DNA of 64,000 nucleotides from Alphaproteobacteria bacterium (lineage in GTDB: Bacteria; Pseudomonadota; Alphaproteobacteria; RF32; CAG-239), in contig JAGBDC010000025.1 in the NCBI GenBank assembly GCA_017937705.1, forward strand, positions 1 to 64,000, given 5' to 3'. The position numbers were made by a program, and so were the translations under genes. Shown one piece after another: positions 25,478 to 34,195 of the stretch (the first letter of the stretch is position 1; each line of letters opens with the position of its first letter). The notes beneath the pieces are model-generated. The model saw only the letters and a list, made by a program, of their open reading frames with translations, was not told the DNA's origin and did no database searches.

Positions 25478-26935
25478 TTATCCGATATTGACAATTCCTC
25501 TGGAAAAGGCATAGATTGCCCACAAAGCAATTACAATCAGCAAACAGGCAATTGCTGCTTCTCCTACGCTAAATGCTTTTTCGTTGGGAGCGGATTGTTT
25601 GCGAGCCCATACGAAAATAGGTATTCCTGCTGCCATAAATATAACGGCCATAAGCAAATAGTTTAATCCGGCTGCATAAATCAACCAAAGAGCATAAACT
25701 GAGCCGATGATACCGGAAATAAGTGCAACGGAGCGTTTGATGTAAAGTCCGACCGGATACTCTCCATCTTCGCATATTTTCCACAAATAAGCACAACTTG
25801 AGAAATATGCGGGTAAAACCATTACTCCGGTAATGCTTAACATCGTATTCCAAGCATTGTTGGAAAAATATACCAATAAAATGAACAACTGCATCATAAT
25901 ACTTGTAATCCATAATGATGTAGATGGTGCTCCATATTTGTTTTCGGTTGCAAATTGCTTAGGAAATGTTCCGTTAGAAGCAGCAGCTTGTGGAATTTGA
26001 GCGGTAATCATTGTCCAAGCTAACCAGCTTGTTAATACTGAAATTAAGAGGCCTATATTCATTAGCCATGCTCCCCATTTTCCGACAACTTTTTCCAATA
26101 TTCCGGCTGTTGACGGATTAGCAACACTAGCCAATTCTGCTTGCGACATAAAACCGTATGGAAGAACGGAAAGCAAAATATAAATTCCCAAACAACCTAA
26201 AAATCCCAATAATGTTGCTCTTCCTACGGTTTTAGGACTTTTTGCATGTTGAGATAAAACAACCGCCCCCTCAATGCCGATAAATGCCCACAAAGTTACA
26301 AGCATCGTACTTTTGATTTGTGTGCTTAAACCTCCTAAATGTTTGCTGTTTTCTCCCCAAAAATCAAACTCAAATTTATCAAAATGAAAAATAAACATTG
26401 AGATTATGATGAACAAAATTAAGGGGACAATTTTAGCGATTGTTCCGATAGTATTAATCAGGGTTGCTTGTTTTAAGCCACGTAAAACTAAAAAATTAAA
26501 ACCCCAAATAAGAACAGAACCGCCAATTATTGAGGCAAGGTTATTACCTCCGGCAAAATAAGGTGGAAAGAAATAATTAAGAGCATCCATTGTTATTACG
26601 GCATAACCTACGTTACCGCATATTTGACACAACCAATATGACCAACCGATAGTAAAACCGACATAAGGGCCGAAACCTTCTCGACTGTACATATAAATTC
26701 CGGCAGTTAAATCAGGTTTTGCAGCGGACAAAATACGAAATGTATTGGCAATAAAATAAACTCCGAAACCGGTAATTGCCCAAGATAAAATTACGGCACC
26801 GACAGAAGCTCCGGCTGCCATATTTTGCGGTAAAGAGTATATCCCTCCGCCAATCATAGAGCTTACAACAATGGCGGCAAGAGCTATAACTCCTAAGCCA
26901 TTATTTGAATTTGTTTTATTATCTTTATCAGTCAT
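25478..26935 (-). CDS. aaxC: Arginine/agmatine antiporter, AaxC-like
   Basis: A 485-residue APC-superfamily transporter with about 12 membrane helices. The N-terminal helix has the family substrate motif IVVSSMIGGGIYSLP, and GIEGAVVLS occurs near residue 220. Size and sequence type match the basic amino acid/polyamine antiporter group (ArcD, AaxC). It lies 120 bases downstream of the pyruvoyl arginine decarboxylase gene, so exchange of external arginine for internal agmatine is the likely role. Arginine/ornithine exchange cannot be excluded from sequence alone. A strong hairpin precedes the gene. Confidence 0.85.
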   Translation of the reverse strand: MTDKDNKTNSNNGLGVIALAAIVVSSMIGGGIYSLPQNMAAGASVGAVILSWAITGFGVYFIANTFRILSAAKPDLTAGIYMYSREGFGPYVGFTIGWSYWLCQICGNVGYAVITMDALNYFFPPYFAGGNNLASIIGGSVLIWGFNFLVLRGLKQATLINTIGTIAKIVPLILFIIISMFIFHFDKFEFDFWGENSKHLGGLSTQIKSTMLVTLWAFIGIEGAVVLSQHAKSPKTVGRATLLGFLGCLGIYILLSVLPYGFMSQAELASVANPSTAGILEKVVGKWGAWLMNIGLLISVLTSWLAWTMITAQIPQAAASNGTFPKQFATENKYGAPSTSLWITSIMMQLFILLVYFSNNAWNTMLSITGVMVLPAYFSSCAYLWKICEDGEYPVGLYIKRSVALISGIIGSVYALWLIYAAGLNYLLMAVIFMAAGIPIFVWARKQSAPNEKAFSVGEAAIACLLIVIALWAIYAFSRGIVNIG

Positions 26936-26962
26936 CTTATAATCCTCATAAAATGATGTTTC

Positions 26963-27009
26963 AACGAAAGGAGGCGAAGCAACCCTTCCAGATTGTTCCG
27001 CCTCTCGTT
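26963..27009 (-). other. Intercistronic hairpin between decarboxylase and antiporter genes
   Basis: AACGA, GAGGCG and CAA on one side pair in register with TTG, CGCCTC and TCGTT on the other, with small symmetric AAG/TTC-type internal segments and a ten-base apex. There is no T run on the minus-strand side, so it looks more like an mRNA processing or stability element than a terminator. Confidence 0.6.
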
Positions 27010-27055
27010 CGGCATTGGTTTCTTAAAATTTTGAAAATATCAAAATGAAACCAAT

Positions 27056-27640
27056 TTATGCTACCGTTACAGGGGCTGCATGCTCAAAGTTCAGAAAACC
27101 TAAACAAGTTAAGCAGTAACCGAATTGTTGGGTTATATTTATATAATTATGAAAGAGTTGAAATTCGGAGTGTTTTGTAACACCTCTAATTTCAAGTTCG
27201 TGATTCAATGATTTATTGAGCCACATTTCGCAGTGTGTACGAGCAATATCGTCATCGATGAAAGTATCAAAATATTCTACATATTCTGCTGCCCATCCTC
27301 CGATAAGTTCGCCTTTTGCATCTCTTCCCCAACAAATTCCTACACCGGTGGCAATAGCCTTATGTTCGTCACGGCTTGCGCCGTTTCCGGCCATAATAAC
27401 TTCTAGAACCGCACCATGTTTGAAATGATTAACAACTTTATCAACCGGTACAATGTTGCCATATAATTCTTTTGGCAAAACCGAGGTGTACGGAACAATA
27501 TTAAAGTTTTCGATTTTGGCTTCTAAAAGTGCTGAGTCATAACAGAAGGTTTCAAACGGTTGTGGAGGAATGCCTACATCAGATTGTCCAGCACCACCGG
27601 TTTGAAAAGCTAAAGTAGGATAACGAACACCTTCGGTCAT
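27056..27640 (-). CDS. aaxB: Pyruvoyl-dependent arginine decarboxylase, AaxB-like
   Basis: Decarboxylates arginine to agmatine, consuming a proton. The 194-residue proenzyme should cleave itself between Thr52 and Ser53 in VPYTSVLP, turning Ser53 into the pyruvoyl cofactor; the same Thr-Ser pair and position are known for chlamydial AaxB. The conserved blocks [11 protein letters not shown] and ATGVGICWG are present. It starts after AAGGAGAAAAAAT and is the first gene of a unit with the antiporter, divergent from an OprB-type porin. The three together reproduce the chlamydial AaxABC set. Confidence 0.92.
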   Translation of the reverse strand: MTEGVRYPTLAFQTGGAGQSDVGIPPQPFETFCYDSALLEAKIENFNIVPYTSVLPKELYGNIVPVDKVVNHFKHGAVLEVIMAGNGASRDEHKAIATGVGICWGRDAKGELIGGWAAEYVEYFDTFIDDDIARTHCEMWLNKSLNHELEIRGVTKHSEFQLFHNYINITQQFGYCLTCLGFLNFEHAAPVTVA

Positions 27641-27800
27641 ATTTTTTCTCCTTGTTAAAAAATTTTGAATACAAACAGAAATTAGTTACGGATAATGATT
27701 TTTCAATATAACCTATACTAATTGCATAGTTCCCCCTTTTTATTTCAATAAGGATGAATATATAAGCTTTGTATTATGAAATTACTTTAGGGGAATTAAA

Positions 27801-29009
27801 ATGAAGAAAACTTTAGGATTTTTACTTTTATCCGGTTTGATGGTGCTATCATCTTCAGTATATGCCGGAGCGAATAAAGGAGCTGTAAAACGAGGTCAAG
27901 CCGCTCAAGAAAGACATAATTGGAGCTTTAGTGAATTCGGTAATGAATATGCCGAATTTAAGAATAAGCTGAATAAAGATTATGGTTTCAGCTATGCGGT
28001 AGATATTTCTTTTATGCCACAGAGAGGGGCACCTAATGGAAATAAGACCGCTTGGCAAACAATGATATATCCGAGTTTCAGTTGGACTACATTTGATAAC
28101 GAATATGGAACCGGAATTTTGAATTTTGCTTATAATATTGTTCGTTACGGAGGTTCTTCAGCTTCTCGAATTGGCAATAATATCGGTGTCGTCAGCGGAA
28201 TTAATGATTATACTTCAAAATCAAATTCTTTTGATGAACTTTACTATACTTATCAGTTCGGCGGTAAAGCTGATTGGCTAACTTTAGCTCTCGGTCAATT
28301 TCCGATTTATAATTTTGACGGAACCGATTATGATTCTAATCAACAGGTGAATTTTATAAATTTTGCCTTATCACAAAATGCAAGTTCAACCTATCCGACG
28401 GCAGGTGTCGGAACTTATGTGCAAATTACTCCTAATGAAGAATGGAGTTTTGTACTCGGCGGACAAGATGCCAGCAATGTTGAAGCTATCAGTGTTAGAG
28501 TTAATGATTTAAAAGATAAACATTTTACAAGTTTTGCTTATGCTTCATATACTCCGACCATAGAAAAATTAGGACAAAGTGAAATTTCAGTTTTGTTATA
28601 TAATCAACCGGGAGTGAAAGAACAGCCGGAAACTACAAACGGTTGGTCATTAAACATAAGCCAAAATATCGGAGAAAAATTTGCTGTCTTTGGCAGAATT
28701 AACGGTGTTTCGGGAAATACTGCCGAAATTAATCAATCTTGGGTATTAGGCGGAGTTTATAACAATCCTCTAAACCGAAATCCGCTTGATCAAATAGGTC
28801 TAGCTTTTGCATATAATAAAGTTGATGAAAAAGCAGTTGGGAGCAATTTATCGAGTTCCGATGAAAAAGTGATTGAAGCTTATTGGGCTTGGGGAATTTC
28901 TAAATGGGCAACCATAACACCGGATATTCAATTTTATATCGACCCTGCTCAAAATTCAAAATCCGACTACGGAACAGTGTTGTCGCTTCGTGCAACTTTG
29001 TTTTTCTAA
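27801..29009 (+). CDS. aaxA: OprB-family porin, AaxA-like
   Basis: A 402-residue outer-membrane porin with signal peptide MKKTLGFLLLSGLMVLSSSVYA. The barrel alternates short polar turns and aromatic strands, contains the OprB-type segments LALGQFPIYNFDGTDYD and NRNPLDQIGLAF, and ends in RATLFF, the usual aromatic C-terminus. OprB porins normally pass sugars, but chlamydial AaxA is an OprB relative that passes arginine. Its position divergent from aaxB supports arginine uptake here; the specificity is inference. GGGGAA precedes the ATG. Confidence 0.85.
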   Translation: MKKTLGFLLLSGLMVLSSSVYAGANKGAVKRGQAAQERHNWSFSEFGNEYAEFKNKLNKDYGFSYAVDISFMPQRGAPNGNKTAWQTMIYPSFSWTTFDNEYGTGILNFAYNIVRYGGSSASRIGNNIGVVSGINDYTSKSNSFDELYYTYQFGGKADWLTLALGQFPIYNFDGTDYDSNQQVNFINFALSQNASSTYPTAGVGTYVQITPNEEWSFVLGGQDASNVEAISVRVNDLKDKHFTSFAYASYTPTIEKLGQSEISVLLYNQPGVKEQPETTNGWSLNISQNIGEKFAVFGRINGVSGNTAEINQSWVLGGVYNNPLNRNPLDQIGLAFAYNKVDEKAVGSNLSSSDEKVIEAYWAWGISKWATITPDIQFYIDPAQNSKSDYGTVLSLRATLFF

Positions 29010-29020
29010 TTTAGTTGATA

Positions 29021-29059
29021 TCGTTGCCGTACTAAGCTCTGCTTTTGGTACGGCGACGA
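29021..29059 (+). terminator. Strong hairpin after the porin gene
   Basis: TCGTTGCCGTAC pairs over 12 bp (one G-T) with GTACGGCGACGA around a 15-base loop. It overlaps the last codons of the convergent minus-strand gene, which ends at 29032. It lacks a T run, so termination may be Rho-dependent or it may stabilise the 3' end. Confidence 0.55.
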
Positions 29060-30159
29060 TTGTCAAGAGAGGCAACCATCGGAGGTTGTTTTATGCCACC
29101 TTGATTTTTTTCGGTTTTATCGGTTAAATCGCCTATAATATTTTCTTCATATTTTAGGGCATTTTCTTCTGCTTTTGCTAATAGCATAGGGCTAATTTCA
29201 TGGGGCTTAATTTCTTGAATAGGATCAGTAATATCCATACCTACGGACAGAAAATCTCTAATTTTACGAGCTTTGTCAATTGGTACGATTGTATCAATAT
29301 TTTCCCAATCTCCATCAATTAAATTTTCTCTTTCAAGATTTTGCATAATTGCTTTCTTCGTCAGTTTTTTCATGTGAATAACGATAGCAGAAGAGTTTCT
29401 AAGTTCCCTAATGCCGTCAATATTAAAATTTAAGCAATAATGTTTTCCGTTAGTTTTTCCAAGATATTGACGAGCATGTCGGTCACCATTGCTGTTACGA
29501 ACGGTAAGTATAATATCTCCCGGTTCAAGATTGTTATAATTTATGCGTCCTGATTCCATACAATCTTTAAAACCTTTTTGTCGCAGATATTCTGCAAAAG
29601 CGTTGCATCCGTTAGCATATCGACATTCAGCGCTGTTCGGATCCGGTAATACATTTTTTAAGTCACCGCCATAGGCATTTGCATCCATCAATGCTCTGTT
29701 TAGTGCGGTAATACAATAAGGAGTTGTTCCGGGAAGACCTCGAACGGGAGAAACTACATCGAAAAAGTTTTCCTTTACATATTTTGTTTTATTTCCGCAA
29801 CTTTGAAGTGCTTCAAGATGATATTTTGCCGACTCTAAAAATTTTGATATAAACCAATCAGCTCTCCTATCTACTTCCGCATTTATATTAAAAACAACTT
29901 TTCGTTCATAGGCTAACATATCGGATGATGGCTGGTCGACCATTATGGTATGAGCAAGCAGTTCGGTATTTGTGGGAATATAATCAGATTGAACGGCACT
30001 CGGGGTTTGTGCTTGAACATTAGAAATATTAAGAGCCATTGATGCAACAGTCGGTAGCAAAATTTTACTTCCGGCCTTAATTATTCCATAACGTTTGACG
30101 TAATATTTCATTTTATTCAGACGCGCGAGGGCGACTTTTTTGTTATTACTTTTGTTCAT
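29032..30159 (-). CDS. Exported protein, possible papain-fold hydrolase
   Basis: A 375-residue exported protein with an unusually long N-terminus: a basic stretch, then ILLPTVASMALNISNVQAQ, with cleavage likely near residue 50. The middle region has the pattern of a CHAP/NlpC-type cysteine hydrolase: a Cys before an aligned helix (TPYCITALNRALMD), then CNAFAEYLRQKG, then GDIILTVRNSNGDRHARQYLG with a His at a strand start. This would suggest peptidoglycan or peptide cleavage, but the fold assignment is tentative. GGGGGGAATA precedes the ATG. Divergent from the retropepsin-7TM-ATP-grasp cluster. Confidence 0.6.
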   Translation of the reverse strand: MNKSNNKKVALARLNKMKYYVKRYGIIKAGSKILLPTVASMALNISNVQAQTPSAVQSDYIPTNTELLAHTIMVDQPSSDMLAYERKVVFNINAEVDRRADWFISKFLESAKYHLEALQSCGNKTKYVKENFFDVVSPVRGLPGTTPYCITALNRALMDANAYGGDLKNVLPDPNSAECRYANGCNAFAEYLRQKGFKDCMESGRINYNNLEPGDIILTVRNSNGDRHARQYLGKTNGKHYCLNFNIDGIRELRNSSAIVIHMKKLTKKAIMQNLERENLIDGDWENIDTIVPIDKARKIRDFLSVGMDITDPIQEIKPHEISPMLLAKAEENALKYEENIIGDLTDKTEKNQGGIKQPPMVASLDNRRRTKSRA

Positions 30160-30314
30160 TATTCCCCCCTGTTTCTTATCTACGGGCGAATTATATACTA
30201 AAATGATTGTTATGTCATTAAAAAATTTTGATAAAAATTGCTTTTTTTCTTTACAACATTTAATGTTTGGAAGTAAATTGCATTGGTAATGGTTTTTATT
30301 TTTGAAGACATAAG

Positions 30315-30878
30315 ATGAATAATATTTTTACAAAAACTACATTAATTGCTTTTGCTACTGTTTTGATGTGTGCATGCGCCGATACTGAAATTCGTCCTGC
30401 TATTGTTCCGGGAGTAGAAGTTAAGCGAGAAGAACCTAAAAAAATTGAACCGGTCAAAACTAAAACTCATAAGTTAGGAATTATCGGAGCTATTGAGCCG
30501 ATATACTTTTTGCCAATGAAAACACCGTTTAATGCCAGAATCGATACAGGAGCAGAAACCTCTGCCGTTGATGTCGAAAATTTGGAATATTTTGAAAGAG
30601 ATGGCGAAAAATGGGTTTCTTTTGATTTGACAAACAGATTAAATAGCGAAACACATCATTTTGAAAAGAAAATATATCGCAATCAAAAAGTGAAACGTTC
30701 AGAAGGCAGAGAGGAAAGATTGGTAGTTTTGATGCAAGTTAAATTTGGTGGCGAAATTATCAATGCACAATTTAGTCTTTCGGATAGAGATAAATTTAAA
30801 TATCAGGGCTTGGTCGGTCGTAACATAATTACCGGTCGAGCTATTGTAGACACTGCAATCAGCAATACACTAAAATAG
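30315..30878 (+). CDS. Retropepsin-like lipoprotein (ATP-dependent zinc protease family)
   Basis: A 187-residue lipoprotein: the signal peptide ends MCACA with a lipobox cysteine. The domain belongs to the retropepsin-like family often named RimB or ATP-dependent zinc protease (PF05618); the catalytic Asp is in ARIDTGAETSAVD and the flap-side block is FSLSDRDKFKYQGLVGRN. It starts a unit of three genes with a 7TM protein and an ATP-grasp ligase, a combination conserved in many proteobacteria and thought to make and cleave a peptide-type modification. The substrate is unknown. Confidence 0.85.
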   Translation: MNNIFTKTTLIAFATVLMCACADTEIRPAIVPGVEVKREEPKKIEPVKTKTHKLGIIGAIEPIYFLPMKTPFNARIDTGAETSAVDVENLEYFERDGEKWVSFDLTNRLNSETHHFEKKIYRNQKVKRSEGREERLVVLMQVKFGGEIINAQFSLSDRDKFKYQGLVGRNIITGRAIVDTAISNTLK

Positions 30879-30890
30879 TTAGGAAAACTA

Positions 30891-32423
30891 ATGTTAAAAA
30901 AACTTAAATCAGTCAGAATTTTACTGGGCATCGGGCTTTTTGCTTCGGTGCTTTTTGCCGCTTATAGTATTTATTATAAAGTAGAGTATTGGGGTTTCAG
31001 TTTTGCTCCAAAACAAAAAACGGCAGTATGGACTATTGAAGCTCATGTCGGTTTTGAACCTACGGAAAAGCCGATAAAGGTATCAATAACCAGACCATCG
31101 GCATCAAAAGGATTTAAGGTTCTGGATGAAGATGTTGTTGCTTTTAAATATGATATAGATATGCAAGAAGAAAAAGTTGTTTTAACATCAAAACCTCGCA
31201 AAAAAATGCAAGACATATATTATCGTGTTTTGTTATATGATAATGTAGAGAGTAGGGGAAAAACTCCGGCTCCGAAACCGGAAAAAATTGTAAAACCGAT
31301 ATTAGATGAACAATCATTAAGTGTTGCATATCAAATTTTAGAAACAGCTAACAGCTTGGTGGGAGATGATGTTTCCCGAGTTATTAAATTGTTTAATCAA
31401 ACACCTCCTGATGAAACTGTTCGTGCTTTTATGCCGGAGCGTCGCAGTGATAAAGAAACTGCACAGGCTGTTATTGATTTATTAGCATTGAAAAATATAT
31501 CTGCCCGTATGGTGAGAGGAATCAAACTTCAGGAAGATAAAAAAACATTTATGCCCGATGTTATGATTGAGGCATATATGGACAATATGTGGAAAATATA
31601 TAATCTTCAAACCGGAAGGAAAGGTTTGCCCAGTGATTTTATTGTTTTTCAAAGGGGAAATCGCCCATTGGTTGATGTAGTCGGAGGCGAAAATTCGGTT
31701 ATAAAATATTCGGTTATGAAATCTTTGAGTACATCATATAAAATGGCAGGACATCGTGCTAAGATAGCCAATCAGGAAGGTCGTTTCGGCTACTCAATAT
31801 ACAATCTTCCGCTAAATCAGCAAAATGCCTTAAAATGGTTGATGATATTTCCGTTAGCAATTTTAGTTGTGGTTCTGATGCGTAATGTTGTCGGTATTTC
31901 TACAATGGGAACATTTACTCCGATGTTGATTGCAATGTCTTTGGTTGAAACAGGTTTTGTATATGGCCTGGTTTGTTTTGCCATTATCATCGGCATCGGA
32001 ATTTTGATAAGAGCCCTTTTGTCTCGATTAAATTTGTTATTAGTTCCGAGAATTTCTGCGGTGGTGATTTTTGTTATTATCATAATGCAAATTATGGCAA
32101 TTATCGGCTATAACTGGCAACTTCCGATAGCTTCATCGGCTTTGTTCTTCCCGATTATTATTACCGCTTGGATAATTGAACGTGCTTCCATAACTTGGGA
32201 AGAAGATGGAGCAAAAAATGCGTTACGAGAAATTGTAAACAGTGTTTTGGTTGCAATTGTTACCTATTTTGTGATTGTTAATGATACAATTCGCCACGTT
32301 ATGTTTGCGTTTAACGAACTCAATTTGGTAATTTTGTTTATTGTAATGTTGCTTGGCACATATACCGGTTATCGCATAACTGAATTAACTCGTTTTGCAC
32401 CTTTGGCTAAAAAGGAAAAATAA
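30891..32423 (+). CDS. Inactive transglutaminase-like / 7TM membrane protein
   Basis: A 510-residue membrane protein of the UUP1 type. One N-terminal helix (VRILLGIGLFASVLFAAYSIYY) leads to a periplasmic transglutaminase-like domain (about 145-260) where the catalytic Cys is absent from SDKETAQAVIDLLALKNISAR. The C-terminal half has seven hydrophobic segments. The family is known for this inactive domain. It follows the retropepsin gene by 12 bases and its stop overlaps the next start (TAATG). It is probably the membrane platform of the system. Confidence 0.88.
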   Translation: MLKKLKSVRILLGIGLFASVLFAAYSIYYKVEYWGFSFAPKQKTAVWTIEAHVGFEPTEKPIKVSITRPSASKGFKVLDEDVVAFKYDIDMQEEKVVLTSKPRKKMQDIYYRVLLYDNVESRGKTPAPKPEKIVKPILDEQSLSVAYQILETANSLVGDDVSRVIKLFNQTPPDETVRAFMPERRSDKETAQAVIDLLALKNISARMVRGIKLQEDKKTFMPDVMIEAYMDNMWKIYNLQTGRKGLPSDFIVFQRGNRPLVDVVGGENSVIKYSVMKSLSTSYKMAGHRAKIANQEGRFGYSIYNLPLNQQNALKWLMIFPLAILVVVLMRNVVGISTMGTFTPMLIAMSLVETGFVYGLVCFAIIIGIGILIRALLSRLNLLLVPRISAVVIFVIIIMQIMAIIGYNWQLPIASSALFFPIIITAWIIERASITWEEDGAKNALREIVNSVLVAIVTYFVIVNDTIRHVMFAFNELNLVILFIVMLLGTYTGYRITELTRFAPLAKKEK

Positions 32424-33382
32424 TGTTCGGATGGTTTAAAAACTTTGCTACTCCTTCACAACTTAAGGCTGCCGGTGTTTTAGGTATGAATGCCCGCAAT
32501 TATGATATTATCGCCAAGAGTAACAAACGTCGTTTATATCCCTTGGTTGATGATAAAGTTCAAACTAAAAAATTGGCTAACGAAGTAGGTATTAATACTC
32601 CTCGTTTAATTGGGGTGATTGATGTTCAAAACGAAGTTGATAACTTTTTAGATTTGGTAAAAGATTATAAAGAATTTGTGGTTAAACCCGCCCATGGTTC
32701 CGGTGGCAAGGGTGTTTTGGTTATCAAACAATATGATGCCGAAAATTTTGTTACCGCTTCAGAAAAAGTTTTAACTTATAATGAAGTATATCAACATATT
32801 TCCAATATATTAAGCGGTCTGTACAGTTTAGGCGGAAAATATGATATTGCTTTGATTGAAGAAATGGTACATTTTTCCAACCAATTTCAAGATTTCAGCT
32901 ACCAGGGCATTCCCGATGTCAGAGTTATTGTATATCAAGGTTTTCCTGCTTTGGCGATGATGCGTTTGGCAACAAAAGAATCAGGAGGCAGAGCAAATTT
33001 ACACCAAGGTGCGGTAGGTGTAGGAATTGATGTAAAAACCGGATGTGCGATTTCTGCAGTTTCACATAATTTGCCGATAGCAATTCACCCCGATACTAAG
33101 GCAGATTTAATGAAGTTAAAAGTTCCTTTTTGGCGTGAGCATTTGGAAATTGCGGTAAAAGGCTATGAAATGACCGGATTGGGATATTTGGGAGCGGACA
33201 TTGTTTTGGATAAATTTAGAGGTCCGATGATGTTAGAACTCAATGCTCGCCCCGGATTAGCAATTCAAATTGCTAATAATCGAGGTTTGCGTAATATTTT
33301 GGAAGATATAAAAAACAATTATCCCAAAGGGTTAAATCCGCAACAACGTCTTGATTATGTGTTGGGTGTTGCGAAAGATTAA
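32423..33382 (+). CDS. RimK-like ATP-grasp ligase
   Basis: A 319-residue ATP-grasp enzyme of the alpha-L-glutamate ligase-like group. ATP-binding elements are EFVVKPAHGSGGKGVLVI and LIEEMV; metal ligands sit in GADIVLDK and MLELNARPGLAIQIAN. No signal peptide, so it is cytoplasmic. Together with the two preceding genes it should form a peptide-ligating and trimming system at the membrane. The acceptor and amino acid are unknown. Confidence 0.88.
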   Translation: MFGWFKNFATPSQLKAAGVLGMNARNYDIIAKSNKRRLYPLVDDKVQTKKLANEVGINTPRLIGVIDVQNEVDNFLDLVKDYKEFVVKPAHGSGGKGVLVIKQYDAENFVTASEKVLTYNEVYQHISNILSGLYSLGGKYDIALIEEMVHFSNQFQDFSYQGIPDVRVIVYQGFPALAMMRLATKESGGRANLHQGAVGVGIDVKTGCAISAVSHNLPIAIHPDTKADLMKLKVPFWREHLEIAVKGYEMTGLGYLGADIVLDKFRGPMMLELNARPGLAIQIANNRGLRNILEDIKNNYPKGLNPQQRLDYVLGVAKD

Positions 33383-33427
33383 ATCATTACCTATATATAT
33401 AGCAGTTAATTTTTAAGGAGATAAAAA

Positions 33428-34033
33428 ATGGCTGAGTTGTTAGATGATAAAAAAACAGCTAAATTGGAAAAACCTGATACTAAAGAATTGGGGGGAGCCG
33501 ATACTAAAAAGCTTACTCAAAGCGAAACCAGAGCAAAAAAGGAAAAGGCGAAATATAATGTAAAAGATGCCGAAAATTCTTTGTTGCTTAAGCTAAAAGA
33601 TGGTGATGTTGTGATTGAAATGTATCCTGATGATGCACCTAACCATGTCAGCAGAATTAAAGAATTAGTGCGTGACGGTTTTTATAACGGATTGAAATTT
33701 CATCGTGTTATTGAAGGATTTATGGCTCAAACAGGTTGTCCTTTAGGTACCGGAACCGGCGGTAGCGGAAAAAAATTGAAAGCCGAATTTAATAAACGTC
33801 CGCATTTGCGTGGTACTGTTTCTATGGCGAGAGCTATGGACCCTAATAGCGGCGACAGTCAATTTTTTATTTGTTTTGCCGATGCTCCGTGGTTGAATGG
33901 TCAATATACGGTGTGGGGAGAAGTAACTTCTGGTATGGAATATGTTGATATGATAAAAAGAGGAGGCGGAGCTAATGGTATGGTACACTCTCCCGATGAG
34001 ATTATATCAATAAATGTTGTCGCCGATTTATAG
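33428..34033 (+). CDS. Cyclophilin-type peptidyl-prolyl isomerase
   Basis: A 201-residue cis-trans prolyl isomerase. The catalytic core starts near residue 50; active-site segments are LKFHRVIEGFMAQ, SMARAMDPNSGDSQFFI and WLNGQYTVWGEV. The first 48 residues are a charged, lysine-rich extension without signal peptide character, so it should be cytoplasmic. AAGGAGA precedes the ATG. It has its own terminator and probably its own promoter. Confidence 0.93.
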   Translation: MAELLDDKKTAKLEKPDTKELGGADTKKLTQSETRAKKEKAKYNVKDAENSLLLKLKDGDVVIEMYPDDAPNHVSRIKELVRDGFYNGLKFHRVIEGFMAQTGCPLGTGTGGSGKKLKAEFNKRPHLRGTVSMARAMDPNSGDSQFFICFADAPWLNGQYTVWGEVTSGMEYVDMIKRGGGANGMVHSPDEIISINVVADL

Positions 34034-34050
34034 AGTTTATACCTTTCATC

Positions 34051-34080
34051 AAACCGCCTTAAAACAAGGCGGTTTTTTTT
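34051..34080 (+). terminator. Hairpin terminator
   Basis: AAACCGCCTT and AAGGCGGTTT form a perfect 10-bp stem followed by a T run. Confidence 0.9.
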
Positions 34081-34195
34081 TGTAACATATTGAGAAAAAT
34101 ACTCATTATTGTTAATAAAAATCATAAAAAAGTGCAATTTTCATTATATTCATATATTTTATTATCAAAGATGTGAAACTTTATGGAGAATGACA

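Noticed and set aside
30891..32423. Active transglutaminase in the 7TM protein
   Set aside because: The catalytic cysteine position is not a cysteine, as is usual for this family, so activity is not expected.
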